From NCBI RefSeq assembly GCF_030269125.1, contig NZ_BSSM01000026.1, positions 1 through 64,000 on the forward strand: 64,000 nt of DNA, given 5' to 3'. This stretch comes from Streptomyces hygroscopicus subsp. hygroscopicus. Its GTDB lineage: Bacteria > Actinomycetota > Actinomycetes > Streptomycetales > Streptomycetaceae. A program made the translations under genes and the position numbers. Numbering within the stretch: the first letter of the stretch is position 1; every line of letters begins with the position of its first letter. Positions 23,729 through 32,658 of this stretch are shown one piece after another. The notes below the pieces were generated by a model. The model ran no database searches, was not told the DNA's origin, and saw nothing but the letters and a program-made list of their open reading frames with translations.

Positions 23729-26332
23729 TTACCGGGTGGTGTCCTCGTGGGACAGTTCGAGGTCGAAGTCCGTGGTGCCGCCGGCGTCCAGGTGCACGGA
23801 AGTGGCCACCGGGGCGTACCCGCCGGCGATGACGGTGTACTCGCCGAGGTCGAGGTCGGTGAACGCGTAGGCGCCGTCGGGGCCGGTGGTCGCCGTGCCG
23901 AGCACGTTTCCGGCCGCGTCCAGCAGCGTCACCTTGGCGTCGCCGAGCGGCCCGCCGGTGGCGGCGCTGATGACGCCGTGCAGCCGGGCACCGGGTTCGA
24001 GACGGATCTCGCAGGGCTCGGCCGTACCCGCGGTGACCTCGACCGGGACGGCCGCCGGCCGGTGGCCCGCGGCGTTCACGGCGAGGGTGTAGCTGCCCGG
24101 GACCAGGTCCACGAGCGAGAAGCCACCGTCGGCGGCGGAGGTCGCGGAGGACACGACCTCACCGCGCAGGTCGGTCGCGACCAGCAGGGCGCCCGGCAGC
24201 GGGTTGCCGTCGACCGCGTCCCGGACCGACCCGGCGAGCGCGGCGCCGCTGCTGCCGAGCACCAGGTCGCAGACGACCGGCTCGTCGCCGGCCGGCACCG
24301 TGACGGCCTGCGGCTGACGGGCACCCGCTGCGCCGATCAGCACATAGGTGCCCGCGCCGGGCACCGACACCGTGTAACCGCCGTCCGCGCCGCTGACCGC
24401 GCGGTCCAGCTGCCGGCCGCGGACGTCGACCAGCGTGATCGCCGCCTGCGCGACCGGGGCGCCGGAACCGTCCAGCACCCGGCCGCTGACGGCCCGCCGG
24501 GCGGCGGCGGTCACGGACTCGACGGCCGTGGGAGCGTCCGCGACCGGCGCGTCGGCGGGCTCCGGCGTGCGGACGCCGTCCGCCGGGGCGCCACTCGTCC
24601 GGGCGTCCTCCGGCTCGGCGTCCTCCGCCTGCGTGCCGCTCGCCTCAGCGGCCCGTGCCTCCAGGCCGGAGACCTTGCGCAGCGGTACCTCCTTGGTCCA
24701 CACCGCGACCAGCAGGCCGAGGACCATGATGGCCGCGGCGCACAGGAAGACCACGTGCATGGCGTCGGTGAAGCCCTCCTTGAAGGGCTGGGCCAGACGC
24801 GGGTCGAGCCGCTGGATGAAGGAGGAGTCGTCCAGCACGCCCGAGCCGCCGCCGCTCGCGGCGGGGTGCTTGAGCATCTTCAGTACGGGCGCGTTCGCGG
24901 GATCGGCCTGCACGGCCGGGTCGTGCAGGGCCGCCTGGAAGGCGGACGTCCGGGCGGCCGCCCGGAACGCGGAGCTGATCTTGTCGCCGACGGTGCTGAA
25001 GAGCACGGACAGGAAGATCGCCGTACCGGCGGTGCCGCCCATCTGCCGGAAGAAGGTGGCCGACGCGGTGGCGACGCCCATGTCCTCGGGCTCGACGGAG
25101 TTCTGCACGGCCAGGGTCAGGATCTGCATACAGCCACTGAGGCCGAGACCGAACAGCGCCATGTAGGCCATGGTCTCCGGCAGCGGGCTGTCCCACTGGA
25201 CCCGGTAGTGGAACAGCAGCATGGCCGCGATCAGCAGGATCGTGCCGACGATCGGGAAGATCTTGTACTTGCCGGTCTTGGAGATGATGCGGCCGACCAC
25301 CATGGTGCCGGCGATCATGCCGACCATCAGCGGCAGCATCAGCAGACCGGACTTGGTGGGGCTGACGCCCTTCACGATCTGGAGGTACAGCGGGACCATC
25401 ATCATCCCGCCGAACATGCCCATGCCGATGAGCACGGACAGCAGGCTCATCTTGCTGAACACCGAGCTGCGGAACAGACGCATCGGGATCAGCGCCTCGT
25501 CGCCCATGGCCCGCTCCACGAAGACCCAGGCCACCAGGCCGACCACGCCGACGGCGTAGCAGACGTACGACTTGGCGGAGGTCCAGCCCCAGCTCTGGCC
25601 CTGCTCGGCCACGAGCAGCAGCGGCACCACGCCGACGGCGATGGTGAGCGCGCCCCACCAGTCGATGCGGTGCTCGCGCCGGGTGTGCGGAATGTTCAGC
25701 ACCTTGGCGACGACGAACAGCGCGACGATGCCCACCGGCACGTTGACCAGGAACACCCAGCGCCAGCCCGCGATGGCGAGGATGCTGCTGCGGCCGGCCA
25801 GGAAGCCGCCGATCAGCGGGCCGAGGACGCTGGAGGAGCCGAACATGGCGAGCATGTAGCCCTGGTACCGGGCGCGCTCCCGGGGCGGCACGATGTCGCC
25901 GATGATCGCCAGGGCCAGCGACATCAGACCGCCCGCACCGATGCCCTGGAAGGCGCGGAAGGCCGACAGCTCGTTCATCGAGGTGGCGAAGGAACACGCC
26001 GCCGAGCCGACGACGAAGATCGTGATGGCCGCGAGGAAGAAGGGCTTGCGGCCGTAGAGGTCGGACAGCTTGCCGTACAGCGGGGTGCTGATGGTCGACG
26101 TGATCAGGTAGGCGGTGGTGACCCACGCCTGTGCGCTGAGTCCGTGCAGATCGTCCGCGATGGTGCGGATCGAGGTGCTGACGATGGTCTGGTCGAGGGC
26201 CGCGAGGAACATGCCCAGCATGAGGCCGCTGAGGATCGTCATGATCTGGCGGTGCGTCAGCCGGCCGGCCGGCGGTGGCGACGCGGATATCGCTGGAGTT
26301 CCCCCGCGGGCCGGGGACGCGGACGTGGTCAT
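23729..26332 (-). CDS. DHA2-type MFS exporter with C-terminal carboxypeptidase-regulatory-like repeats
   Basis: An 867-residue protein. Residues about 30-600 are a 14-helix EmrB/QacA-type drug:H+ antiporter: LDQTIVSTSIRTIADDL in helix 1, the loop motif GKLSDLYGRKPFF, and GPLIGGFLA for antiporter motif C. An acidic Ala-rich linker follows (about 605-650). The last 215 residues hold three beta-sandwich units of the CarboxypepD_reg type, each with a GADGGY-, AADGGF- or GPDGAY-like turn. Such tails are normally extracellular, yet 14 helices put both ends in the cytosol, so topology is an open question. ATG at 26330-26332 overlaps the TGA of the MarR gene, so repressor and pump are coupled. The likely role is multidrug efflux. 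Confidence 0.88.
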   Translation of the reverse strand: MTTSASPARGGTPAISASPPPAGRLTHRQIMTILSGLMLGMFLAALDQTIVSTSIRTIADDLHGLSAQAWVTTAYLITSTISTPLYGKLSDLYGRKPFFLAAITIFVVGSAACSFATSMNELSAFRAFQGIGAGGLMSLALAIIGDIVPPRERARYQGYMLAMFGSSSVLGPLIGGFLAGRSSILAIAGWRWVFLVNVPVGIVALFVVAKVLNIPHTRREHRIDWWGALTIAVGVVPLLLVAEQGQSWGWTSAKSYVCYAVGVVGLVAWVFVERAMGDEALIPMRLFRSSVFSKMSLLSVLIGMGMFGGMMMVPLYLQIVKGVSPTKSGLLMLPLMVGMIAGTMVVGRIISKTGKYKIFPIVGTILLIAAMLLFHYRVQWDSPLPETMAYMALFGLGLSGCMQILTLAVQNSVEPEDMGVATASATFFRQMGGTAGTAIFLSVLFSTVGDKISSAFRAAARTSAFQAALHDPAVQADPANAPVLKMLKHPAASGGGSGVLDDSSFIQRLDPRLAQPFKEGFTDAMHVVFLCAAAIMVLGLLVAVWTKEVPLRKVSGLEARAAEASGTQAEDAEPEDARTSGAPADGVRTPEPADAPVADAPTAVESVTAAARRAVSGRVLDGSGAPVAQAAITLVDVRGRQLDRAVSGADGGYTVSVPGAGTYVLIGAAGARQPQAVTVPAGDEPVVCDLVLGSSGAALAGSVRDAVDGNPLPGALLVATDLRGEVVSSATSAADGGFSLVDLVPGSYTLAVNAAGHRPAAVPVEVTAGTAEPCEIRLEPGARLHGVISAATGGPLGDAKVTLLDAAGNVLGTATTGPDGAYAFTDLDLGEYTVIAGGYAPVATSVHLDAGGTTDFDLELSHEDTTR

Positions 26333-27048
26333 GCGTGCGGATCTCCTTGCCTCGCCTCGCCCGCCGGGTGCTGCCCGGTCCCGAGGCTCGTGTACGTGCT
26401 GTCCACCAGGTCGTCGTTGAGGCGCTTCAGCAGACGGGTGAGCAGGGTGCGGTCCTCGGCCGGCCACGGCTCCAGGAGGCGGGTCAGTTCCGCCTCGCGG
26501 CGGCGTACGGCGCTCCGGTAGGCGGCGCGCCCGGCCTCGGTCGCGCTGAGCAGCGAGCCCCGGCGGTCCTCCGGGTCCGGGTGGCGCTCCACCAGCCCCC
26601 GGTCCACCAGCGAGCGCACCTGCCGGCTGACCGTCGACAGGTCGAGGAAGACGTCCGCCGCGAGGTCGGTCGCGCGACGTCGGCCGCAGGTCACCAGCCG
26701 GGCGAGGAGCACTCGGTCGGCGGCCCCGCACTCGAAGCCGGCGCGCTGGGTCCAGGCGGCGAAGAGCCGCATGAGGCGCACCATCTCGGCCCCGAGGCCC
26801 GATGCCGCGGCCCCGGCGCTCCCGGCCCGCGCGATCACGGTCGCCGCGTCGGCCGTCCGCCCGCCCGCCGTCGGGGCGGCCACCGGTTCGGCGGTCGTCG
26901 TCGCGGCGCGCGTCGCGCCGGCGGGCGGTACGTCGTCCGGGCGCACGGGTGTCGGGCGCACGTCGTCCGCTCGCGTGGTGTCCGGGCGTACGGCTTGTGC
27001 GCCTGCGGCGCCCTCATGGCCTCTCCGGCTCTCTGTGCCGATCATCAC
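26329..27048 (-). CDS. MarR-family regulator with a Pro/Thr-rich N-terminal extension
   Basis: About 239 residues. The winged-helix MarR domain lies in the second half (FECGAADRVLLARLVTCGRRRATDLAADVFLDLSTVSRQVRSLVDRGLVERHPDPEDRRGSLLSAT). The first 80 residues are low-complexity Pro/Thr/Asp/Arg with a partly repeated RPDDV pattern; they may be non-coding if translation begins later. The gene is coupled to the downstream MFS exporter by an ATGA overlap, the standard arrangement for a repressor of its own pump. A CTTG-N7-CAAG dyad (27062-27076) and CACTCAC/GTGAGTG arms (27046-27052, 27076-27082) at the start are candidate operators. Confidence 0.82.
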   Translation of the reverse strand: MMIGTESRRGHEGAAGAQAVRPDTTRADDVRPTPVRPDDVPPAGATRAATTTAEPVAAPTAGGRTADAATVIARAGSAGAAASGLGAEMVRLMRLFAAWTQRAGFECGAADRVLLARLVTCGRRRATDLAADVFLDLSTVSRQVRSLVDRGLVERHPDPEDRRGSLLSATEAGRAAYRSAVRRREAELTRLLEPWPAEDRTLLTRLLKRLNDDLVDSTYTSLGTGQHPAGEARQGDPHA

Positions 27049-27469
27049 TCACGTTCCGTTGCTTGCGGCTACCAAGTGAGTGTAGGGCCTGGCCGTCGCC
27101 ACCCGTACGCCGACGTCCGGTCATGCTTCGGCAATACGAGGACCGGTGCGGCGGGGGAGCGGGGTACCCGGCCACGCTGTGCGTCCGGACCGTGCTCCGC
27201 GCTGGCCGGGCATCGCGGTACGGCCGTCCGGCCGGGTGGAACGCGCCCTAGGGTGACCGCGGCGGCGCTCCGTCCGTTGGACACGGGGGCGCCGTGCGCG
27301 CACGCGCGTGGCGGGGGTGGGGGTGTCGCGCGGCCCGGCGCGGGTCGCGCACGGGGGGCGCGATGTGTCGAACGGCTGTTGTCCCTCGTTCCCGGAACGT
27401 TCAACTCTCCTCCCTGCCAGGGTTCTTCGGCGCACGCCTACGGTCCTTGCGGTCTTGAAGGAGGAGTTC
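27049..27469. promoter_or_regulatory. Divergent intergenic region between marR and the ABC transporter
   Basis: About 420 bases with no convincing gene. At the marR end lie the dyads described with that gene. At the other end a GAGGAG ribosome site (27461-27466) precedes the ABC ATG. The centre is GC-rich and featureless by eye. Confidence 0.45.
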
Positions 27470-28465
27470 ATGGACGCAGTGCTCGCGGTGCGGGCGCGCG
27501 GGATCACGAAGTGCTTCGGTGACGTGGTCGCGCTCGACGGGGTCGATCTCGACGTGACCCGGGGTCAGATCCATGGCCTGGTCGGGCCGAACGGGGCGGG
27601 GAAGACAACGTTGCTCGGCCTGATGCTGGGGCTCGCCGTCGCCGACGGCGGCGCTCTGGAGATCCTCGGAGTGCCGGTCGGGCGTGCGCTTTCGGCCGTT
27701 GACGGAGTGGCCGGTTTTGTCGACGGTCCGGGCCTGTACCCGTCGATGACCGCCCGGCGGAACCTGGCCGCGCTGGCCTCGCTGCGCGGACGCGACGCGC
27801 GGACGGCGGGGATCGAGGAGGTGCTCTGCGAGGTTGGTCTGCGCGATGTCGCCGACGACCGGGTGCGCGGCTTCTCGCTCGGCATGCGGCAGCGGCTCGG
27901 GCTCGCGGCCGCCCTGCTCACCCGGCCCCGGCTGCTCGTCCTGGACGAACCCTCCAACGGCCTCGACCCGTCGGGCACACGGCATGTGCACCGCGTCCTG
28001 AACCGGCTCGCGGCGGACGGCACGAGCGTCGTGCTCTCCAGCCACCGGATGGACGACGTCGAGGCGCTGTGCTCCGAGGTCACCATCCTGGCCACCGGAC
28101 GGGTCGTGTTCTCCGGCCCGCTCACCGAACTCGCTGCCGGAAACAGTGACTTGGACTACCGTTTGCGCACCTCCGACCCCGAGGCCGCGCGGCGACTGGC
28201 CGCCATGACGGACGGCGTGCGGGTCGTGGCGGACGGCGGGACGCGGTACGGCGACGAGGTGCTGGTCGTGCGGGCGTCGGTGCCCGCGCTCGACCGACTC
28301 GTCTCCGGCGTCGTGCGGTCGGACATCGCGGTGCGCGAGCTGGCGCCGGTGGTCTCGCCGTTGGAAGCCGCCTTCCTCGCCCTGACCGAGCAACAGGAGC
28401 GACAGGATCAGCGGGAAGAGCACGAGCACCGCGCGCAGCGGGAACGCCAGGAGGCCGGCCGATGA
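27470..28465 (+). CDS. ABC transporter ATP-binding protein
   Basis: A 331-residue ATPase of the bacitracin/daunorubicin (ABC-2 exporter) type. Walker A is GPNGAGKTT at about residues 39-47, the signature reads FSLGMRQRL, and Walker B LLVLDEPSNGLDP; the switch His is in LSSHRMDD. A C-terminal extension of about 100 residues is common in exporters of this class. ATG 27470 with GAGGAG upstream is clearly better than the longer frame. Its TGA overlaps the ATG of the permease gene (ATGA), so both are translated together. The substrate is unknown. The last 25 residues are an unusual Gln/Glu/Arg-rich tail. Confidence 0.9.
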   Translation: MDAVLAVRARGITKCFGDVVALDGVDLDVTRGQIHGLVGPNGAGKTTLLGLMLGLAVADGGALEILGVPVGRALSAVDGVAGFVDGPGLYPSMTARRNLAALASLRGRDARTAGIEEVLCEVGLRDVADDRVRGFSLGMRQRLGLAAALLTRPRLLVLDEPSNGLDPSGTRHVHRVLNRLAADGTSVVLSSHRMDDVEALCSEVTILATGRVVFSGPLTELAAGNSDLDYRLRTSDPEAARRLAAMTDGVRVVADGGTRYGDEVLVVRASVPALDRLVSGVVRSDIAVRELAPVVSPLEAAFLALTEQQERQDQREEHEHRAQRERQEAGR

Positions 28466-29817
28466 CCGCCCCGCCCACCGCGGACCACGCCGCCCCCGCC
28501 CGCCCGGTCCCGGTTCCGCGCGGCTACCGCTTCGAGCTGGTCAAGCTGGTGTCGCAGTGGCGGATCAGGCTGCTGGTGCTCGCCTGCTGGATCGTACCGG
28601 CGGTGTTCGTCGTCGGCGTGAGCGCGCAGAGCACCCTGCCCTCGGACACCCTGTTCGGGCGCTGGATGCACGCCACCGGCTGGGCCGGGCCGCTGGTGGT
28701 GCTCGGCTTCGCGGGCACCTGGGCGCTGCCCCTGCTGACCTCGGTCGTCGCCGGTGACGTGTTCGCGGCCGAGGACCGGCTCGGCACCTGGCGCCATCTG
28801 CTCGTGGTCGTACGGTCGGCGCGGCGGATCTTCGTGGCCAAGACCCTGGCGAGCCTCACCGTCATCCTGCTGCTCGTGGCCGGGCTGGCCTGTTCCAGCA
28901 CGGTCGGCGGACTGCTGGCGGTCGGCGACCAGCCGCTGGTCGGCCTCGACGGTCATCTGCTCGCGCCGTCGGACGCCGCCGTCAGGGTCCTGCTCGCCTG
29001 GGTCGCCGTGCTCGCGCCGACGCTGGCGCTCGCCGGGATCGGACTGCTCGGGTCCGTGACGCTGGGCCGCTCCCCCATGGGCCTTCTCCTCCCCGCCGTC
29101 GTGGCACTCGCGATGCAGCTCGCGCAGATGCTGCCGCTGCCCCTCGTCGTGCGCCTCGCGCTGCCCGGCTACGCCTTCATCGCCTGGAACGGCCTGTTCA
29201 CCAGCCCCGAACAGGTCGGCCCGCTGCTCATCGGCGTCGCGGTGAGCCTCGCGTGGGCCGTCACCGCGACCGTGCTGGCCCATGTGCTGTTCCTGAGGCG
29301 TGACTTCACGGATGCGGGCTACGACGGCTCGGGCCGGCGCGCGGTGGCGGCGGGACTGCTGCCGCTCGTGGGCCTGGTCGCCGTATCGGCCGCCGTGATC
29401 GCACCGGCGACCGGGGTGTCGGGCTCCGGCATCGAGCAGGACAAGGTCCAGCGCTCGCTCGCCACCGCCTTCGCCCACCTGTACCGGATGCAGACCGAGC
29501 AGCTCCACCGACCCCACGTCACCGAGGCGCAGTTGAGGGCCACGGCCGCGTGCGACAAGGGCAGCGACAAGGTCGCCGTCCAGGGTCCGGGCAACGACTG
29601 GCGCTGCGTCGTGTCCTGGCATCTCCCCGGCGTCGAGGCCACCGGTACGGCCGTCTACCAGCTCGACGTCACCTCGGACGGGCGGTTCGTCGCCGACGGC
29701 GACGGCCCGAAGGAAGTGAACGGCTACTTCCTGGTGCGCACCCCCACCGGGGACGCACCGAACCCGCTGTGGCAGTTCGACGGCAACGTCGAGCTGCTTC
29801 CCACCTCGAAGGGATAA
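28462..29817 (+). CDS. ABC-2 permease with a C-terminal extracytoplasmic domain
   Basis: A 451-residue membrane protein. Roughly six hydrophobic segments lie between residues 25 and 315 (WRIRLLVLACWIVPAVFVVGV first, GLLPLVGLVAVSAAVIAPATGV last). A soluble domain of about 130 residues follows the last helix and ends with a patterned beta-rich segment (TAVYQLDVTSDGRFVADGDG). The paired ATPase gene overlaps by four bases, and the phosphoesterase gene follows after three bases, so the three form one operon. The extra domain places a binding or sensing module outside the membrane, next to the secreted phosphoesterase. I know no well-studied transporter with this tail. Confidence 0.82.
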   Translation: MTAPPTADHAAPARPVPVPRGYRFELVKLVSQWRIRLLVLACWIVPAVFVVGVSAQSTLPSDTLFGRWMHATGWAGPLVVLGFAGTWALPLLTSVVAGDVFAAEDRLGTWRHLLVVVRSARRIFVAKTLASLTVILLLVAGLACSSTVGGLLAVGDQPLVGLDGHLLAPSDAAVRVLLAWVAVLAPTLALAGIGLLGSVTLGRSPMGLLLPAVVALAMQLAQMLPLPLVVRLALPGYAFIAWNGLFTSPEQVGPLLIGVAVSLAWAVTATVLAHVLFLRRDFTDAGYDGSGRRAVAAGLLPLVGLVAVSAAVIAPATGVSGSGIEQDKVQRSLATAFAHLYRMQTEQLHRPHVTEAQLRATAACDKGSDKVAVQGPGNDWRCVVSWHLPGVEATGTAVYQLDVTSDGRFVADGDGPKEVNGYFLVRTPTGDAPNPLWQFDGNVELLPTSKG

Positions 29818-29820
29818 CCC

Positions 29821-32577
29821 ATGCAGGTAACACGCCGCCGCAGGCGTGTCCAGAAGGAGCGTTCGGGCTTTCTGTCCAGACGCTTCGGCCGCCGGATACC
29901 CCTGGTGACCGCTGGTACCTCCGCGCTCGCGCTCATCGCGGCCGGCGCCGCCTTCGCCCAGACCCATCAGTTCGGCACCCAGCAGGTCGGGCAGACCACG
30001 CGCAACGGCCAGGTCATCTCCAGCGACCAGTACATCGACCCGTACGGCAAGCGCCTGGTCGTGAACAACGGCAAGATCATGTCGTCCACGATCAGCCCGG
30101 ACGGCACCCACCTCGCCGCCTCCGTCACCGACGGGGGCAGCGCGCTGGCCGTCGTGGACCTGAACGGCTGGAAGGTGCAGCAGGTCGTCGGCAACGCCGC
30201 GTCGTCCAGCCCGCGCATCAAGGGCAACGATGTCGGCCAGGAGGGACCGACCTACTCCCCCGACGGCAAGCAGCTGTGGCTCGGTCAGACCGACGGCTAC
30301 ACCCGCTTCACCGTGAACGCGGACGGCACGGTCGCCGACCCGACGTACATCAGGATCCCGGCGGACGGCGGCAAGCACGCGCTCGTCGGCGCCGCGGTGT
30401 TCTCGGCCGACGGCTCCACCGTGTACGCGGCGGTCAACGGCCAGAACCGGGTGGTCGCCATCGACACGGCGACCGGGAGCGTCACGCGGAGCTGGCCCGT
30501 GGGCATCGCCCCGCGCGGCCTGGTGCAGGTCGGCGACAAGCTGTACGTGAGCAACGAGGGCGGGCGCCCGGCCGAGGCCGGCGACACCACCATCAACTCG
30601 TACGGCACCCCGGTCCCGGCCGACCCGAAGACCGGTGCCACCACCACCGGCACGGTCAGCGTCATCGACCTGGCGCACCCGTCCGACGCCGCGAGCAGCA
30701 TCGACGTCGGCCTGCACCCGACCGCGCTGTACGCCGGGAAGGGCGCGGTGTTCGTCACCAACACGGCGACCAACAGCGTGTCGGTCGTCGACACGGCCAA
30801 CGACAAGGTCGTCCAGACGATCTCCACCCAGCCGTGGCCCGAGGCGTCGGTGGGCTACGAGCCGGACGCGGTGACCCTCACCGACGACGGGCACCTGCTG
30901 GTGACGCTCGGCCGCGCCAACGCGGTCGCCGTCTACCGCTACACCAGCCCGCAGGAGCCGGTGAGTTACGTGGGCCTGCTGCCGACGGACTACTTCCCCG
31001 CGGAGATCGCGAGCGTCGGCGACCAGGTGGTGGTCTCCAACACCCGCGGTGTCGACGCGCTGCGTCCCACCACCAGGGCCGGGCACGGCACGCACGACAC
31101 CACGTCGAGCGTGCAGAGCTTCACGCTGCCCGACGACAGCGTCATCCGGGACCAGACGGCCAAGGTCTTCAAGCAGAACGGCTGGACCGACGGCTCGGTG
31201 CGGCTGGCCAGGGGCGCGAGCCGGGCCAGGCCGGTGCCGGTCCCGCTGCGTCTCGGCGACCCTTCGACGATCAAGCACGTCTTCCTGATCGTCAAGGAGA
31301 ACCGCACCTACGACCAGGTGCTCGGCGACATGCCGCAGGGCAACGGCGACCCGTCGCTGACGGAGTTCGGCGAGAACGTCACCCCCAACCAGCACGCGAT
31401 GGCCGAGCAGTTCGGCCTGTACGACAACACGTACGACATCGGCACCAACTCCGCCGAGGGCCACAACTGGCTGATGCAGGCGGACAACCCGGAGTACACC
31501 GAGTCCTCCGCCGGTGAGTACGCGCGCAGTTACGACACCGAGGACGACGCCCTCGGCCACCAGCGGACCGGGTTCCTGTGGACCGGTGCGCAGGCGGCGG
31601 GCAGGTCGGTGCGCGACTTCGGCGAGTTCCAGCAGTTCCTGACCAAGCCGTCGGGCGCGAGCTGGCAGAACCTGTACTGCGACGCCAAGAACATGGACGC
31701 GACCGGGCAGGACACCGCCTACACGCTGAACTCGTCCTCGCCGATCCCGTCGCTCAACGACGTGTCGGTGCACGGCTTCGCGAAGTTCGACACCAGCGTG
31801 CCGGACGTCTACCGGTACCAGATCTGGAAGCAGGACTTCGAGAAGAACGGTCCGGCGGACCTGAACATGTTCTGGCTCTCCAGCGATCACACCGGCGGTC
31901 CGGCGAGCGCCGCCGCCCAGGTCGCGGACAACGACCTCGCCACCGGCAGGATCGTGGACCGGATCTCGCACAGCAAGTACTGGAAGGACTCGGCGATCTT
32001 CGTCGTCGAGGACGACTCCCAGGCGGGTCTCGACCACGTCGACGGCCACCGTGCCCCCATCCAGATCATCAGCCCGTGGGCCCAGCACGGCAAGGTCGAC
32101 AGCCACTACTACTCGCAGATCACGGTGATCCGCACCATCGAGCAGATCCTCGGGATACGCCCGATGAACCAGAAGGACAGCGCGGCCACCCCGATGACCG
32201 GGGCGTTCACCGGCCACCCGGACTTCACGCCGTTCACCGTGCTGCCCAACCGGACGTCGCTGACCGACGGTCTGAGCACCCCGCCGTCGTGCGGCGTGGA
32301 CACCCCGGCGCCGCAGGACCCGAAGGCCGCCGCGGTGCCCGCGGCCAAGGTGCCGGCGGCCGAGAGGGCGCTCGCGGCGCAGTGGGACGCCTGGAAGTCC
32401 AAGCAGCGGCTGACCGGGCCGACCGCGGTGCCCGACTACGCCAACCCGGCCCAGATGAACCACTACACGTGGTACCAGACCCACAACTGGGCCAAGCCGT
32501 ACCCCGGTGAGAAGAAGCTCTACGCACCGAACGACGTCCCGGGCGCGTACCTCCCGTCGTCGGAGAACGACGGCTGA
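29821..32577 (+). CDS. Secreted beta-propeller/phosphoesterase (alkaline-phosphatase superfamily)
   Basis: A 918-residue exported protein. Residues 1-45 carry twin Arg-rich clusters and a hydrophobic core (PLVTAGTSALALIAAGAAFA). Residues about 60-460 are a YncE-like seven-bladed propeller with repeated VVDL/VIDT-type blades. From about 480 the phosphoesterase domain begins (KHVFLIVKENRTYDQVLGDM), with the metal- and substrate-site motifs ENRTYDQ, GTNSAEGHNW and VEDDSQAGLDHVDGHR. The phospholipase-C/acid-phosphatase family hydrolyses phosphate esters outside the cell. The N-terminus is rich in Arg and could be a Tat signal, although no perfect RRxFL is seen. It follows the ABC exporter genes by three bases. 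A strong hairpin ends the unit. Confidence 0.87.
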   Translation: MQVTRRRRRVQKERSGFLSRRFGRRIPLVTAGTSALALIAAGAAFAQTHQFGTQQVGQTTRNGQVISSDQYIDPYGKRLVVNNGKIMSSTISPDGTHLAASVTDGGSALAVVDLNGWKVQQVVGNAASSSPRIKGNDVGQEGPTYSPDGKQLWLGQTDGYTRFTVNADGTVADPTYIRIPADGGKHALVGAAVFSADGSTVYAAVNGQNRVVAIDTATGSVTRSWPVGIAPRGLVQVGDKLYVSNEGGRPAEAGDTTINSYGTPVPADPKTGATTTGTVSVIDLAHPSDAASSIDVGLHPTALYAGKGAVFVTNTATNSVSVVDTANDKVVQTISTQPWPEASVGYEPDAVTLTDDGHLLVTLGRANAVAVYRYTSPQEPVSYVGLLPTDYFPAEIASVGDQVVVSNTRGVDALRPTTRAGHGTHDTTSSVQSFTLPDDSVIRDQTAKVFKQNGWTDGSVRLARGASRARPVPVPLRLGDPSTIKHVFLIVKENRTYDQVLGDMPQGNGDPSLTEFGENVTPNQHAMAEQFGLYDNTYDIGTNSAEGHNWLMQADNPEYTESSAGEYARSYDTEDDALGHQRTGFLWTGAQAAGRSVRDFGEFQQFLTKPSGASWQNLYCDAKNMDATGQDTAYTLNSSSPIPSLNDVSVHGFAKFDTSVPDVYRYQIWKQDFEKNGPADLNMFWLSSDHTGGPASAAAQVADNDLATGRIVDRISHSKYWKDSAIFVVEDDSQAGLDHVDGHRAPIQIISPWAQHGKVDSHYYSQITVIRTIEQILGIRPMNQKDSAATPMTGAFTGHPDFTPFTVLPNRTSLTDGLSTPPSCGVDTPAPQDPKAAAVPAAKVPAAERALAAQWDAWKSKQRLTGPTAVPDYANPAQMNHYTWYQTHNWAKPYPGEKKLYAPNDVPGAYLPSSENDG

Positions 32578-32596
32578 CGCACCCCGGCCGTGTGAA

Positions 32597-32634
32597 GGGG
32601 CCCCTGGCCGGCGTGACCGCCGGCCGGGGGCCTT
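32597..32634 (+). terminator. Terminator of the ABC/phosphoesterase operon
   Basis: A long GC-rich stem (arm GGGGCCCCTGGCCGGCG with matching 3' arm) around the loop TGAC starts 20 bases after the phosphoesterase stop. It allows near-complete pairing over about 17 bases and is the natural end of the operon. Confidence 0.82.
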
Positions 32635-32658
32635 CTCCGTTTCCGGCGGGGAGTCCTG

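Noticed and set aside
23612..26521. Long plus-strand frame opposite the MFS gene
   Set aside because: Repetitive His/Gly/Asp-rich shadow of the transporter; no start site or family pattern.
28408..32484. Open minus-strand frame of about 1350 codons opposite the phosphoesterase
   Set aside because: Typical high-GC antisense frame with no domain; the plus strand holds three clear genes in an operon.
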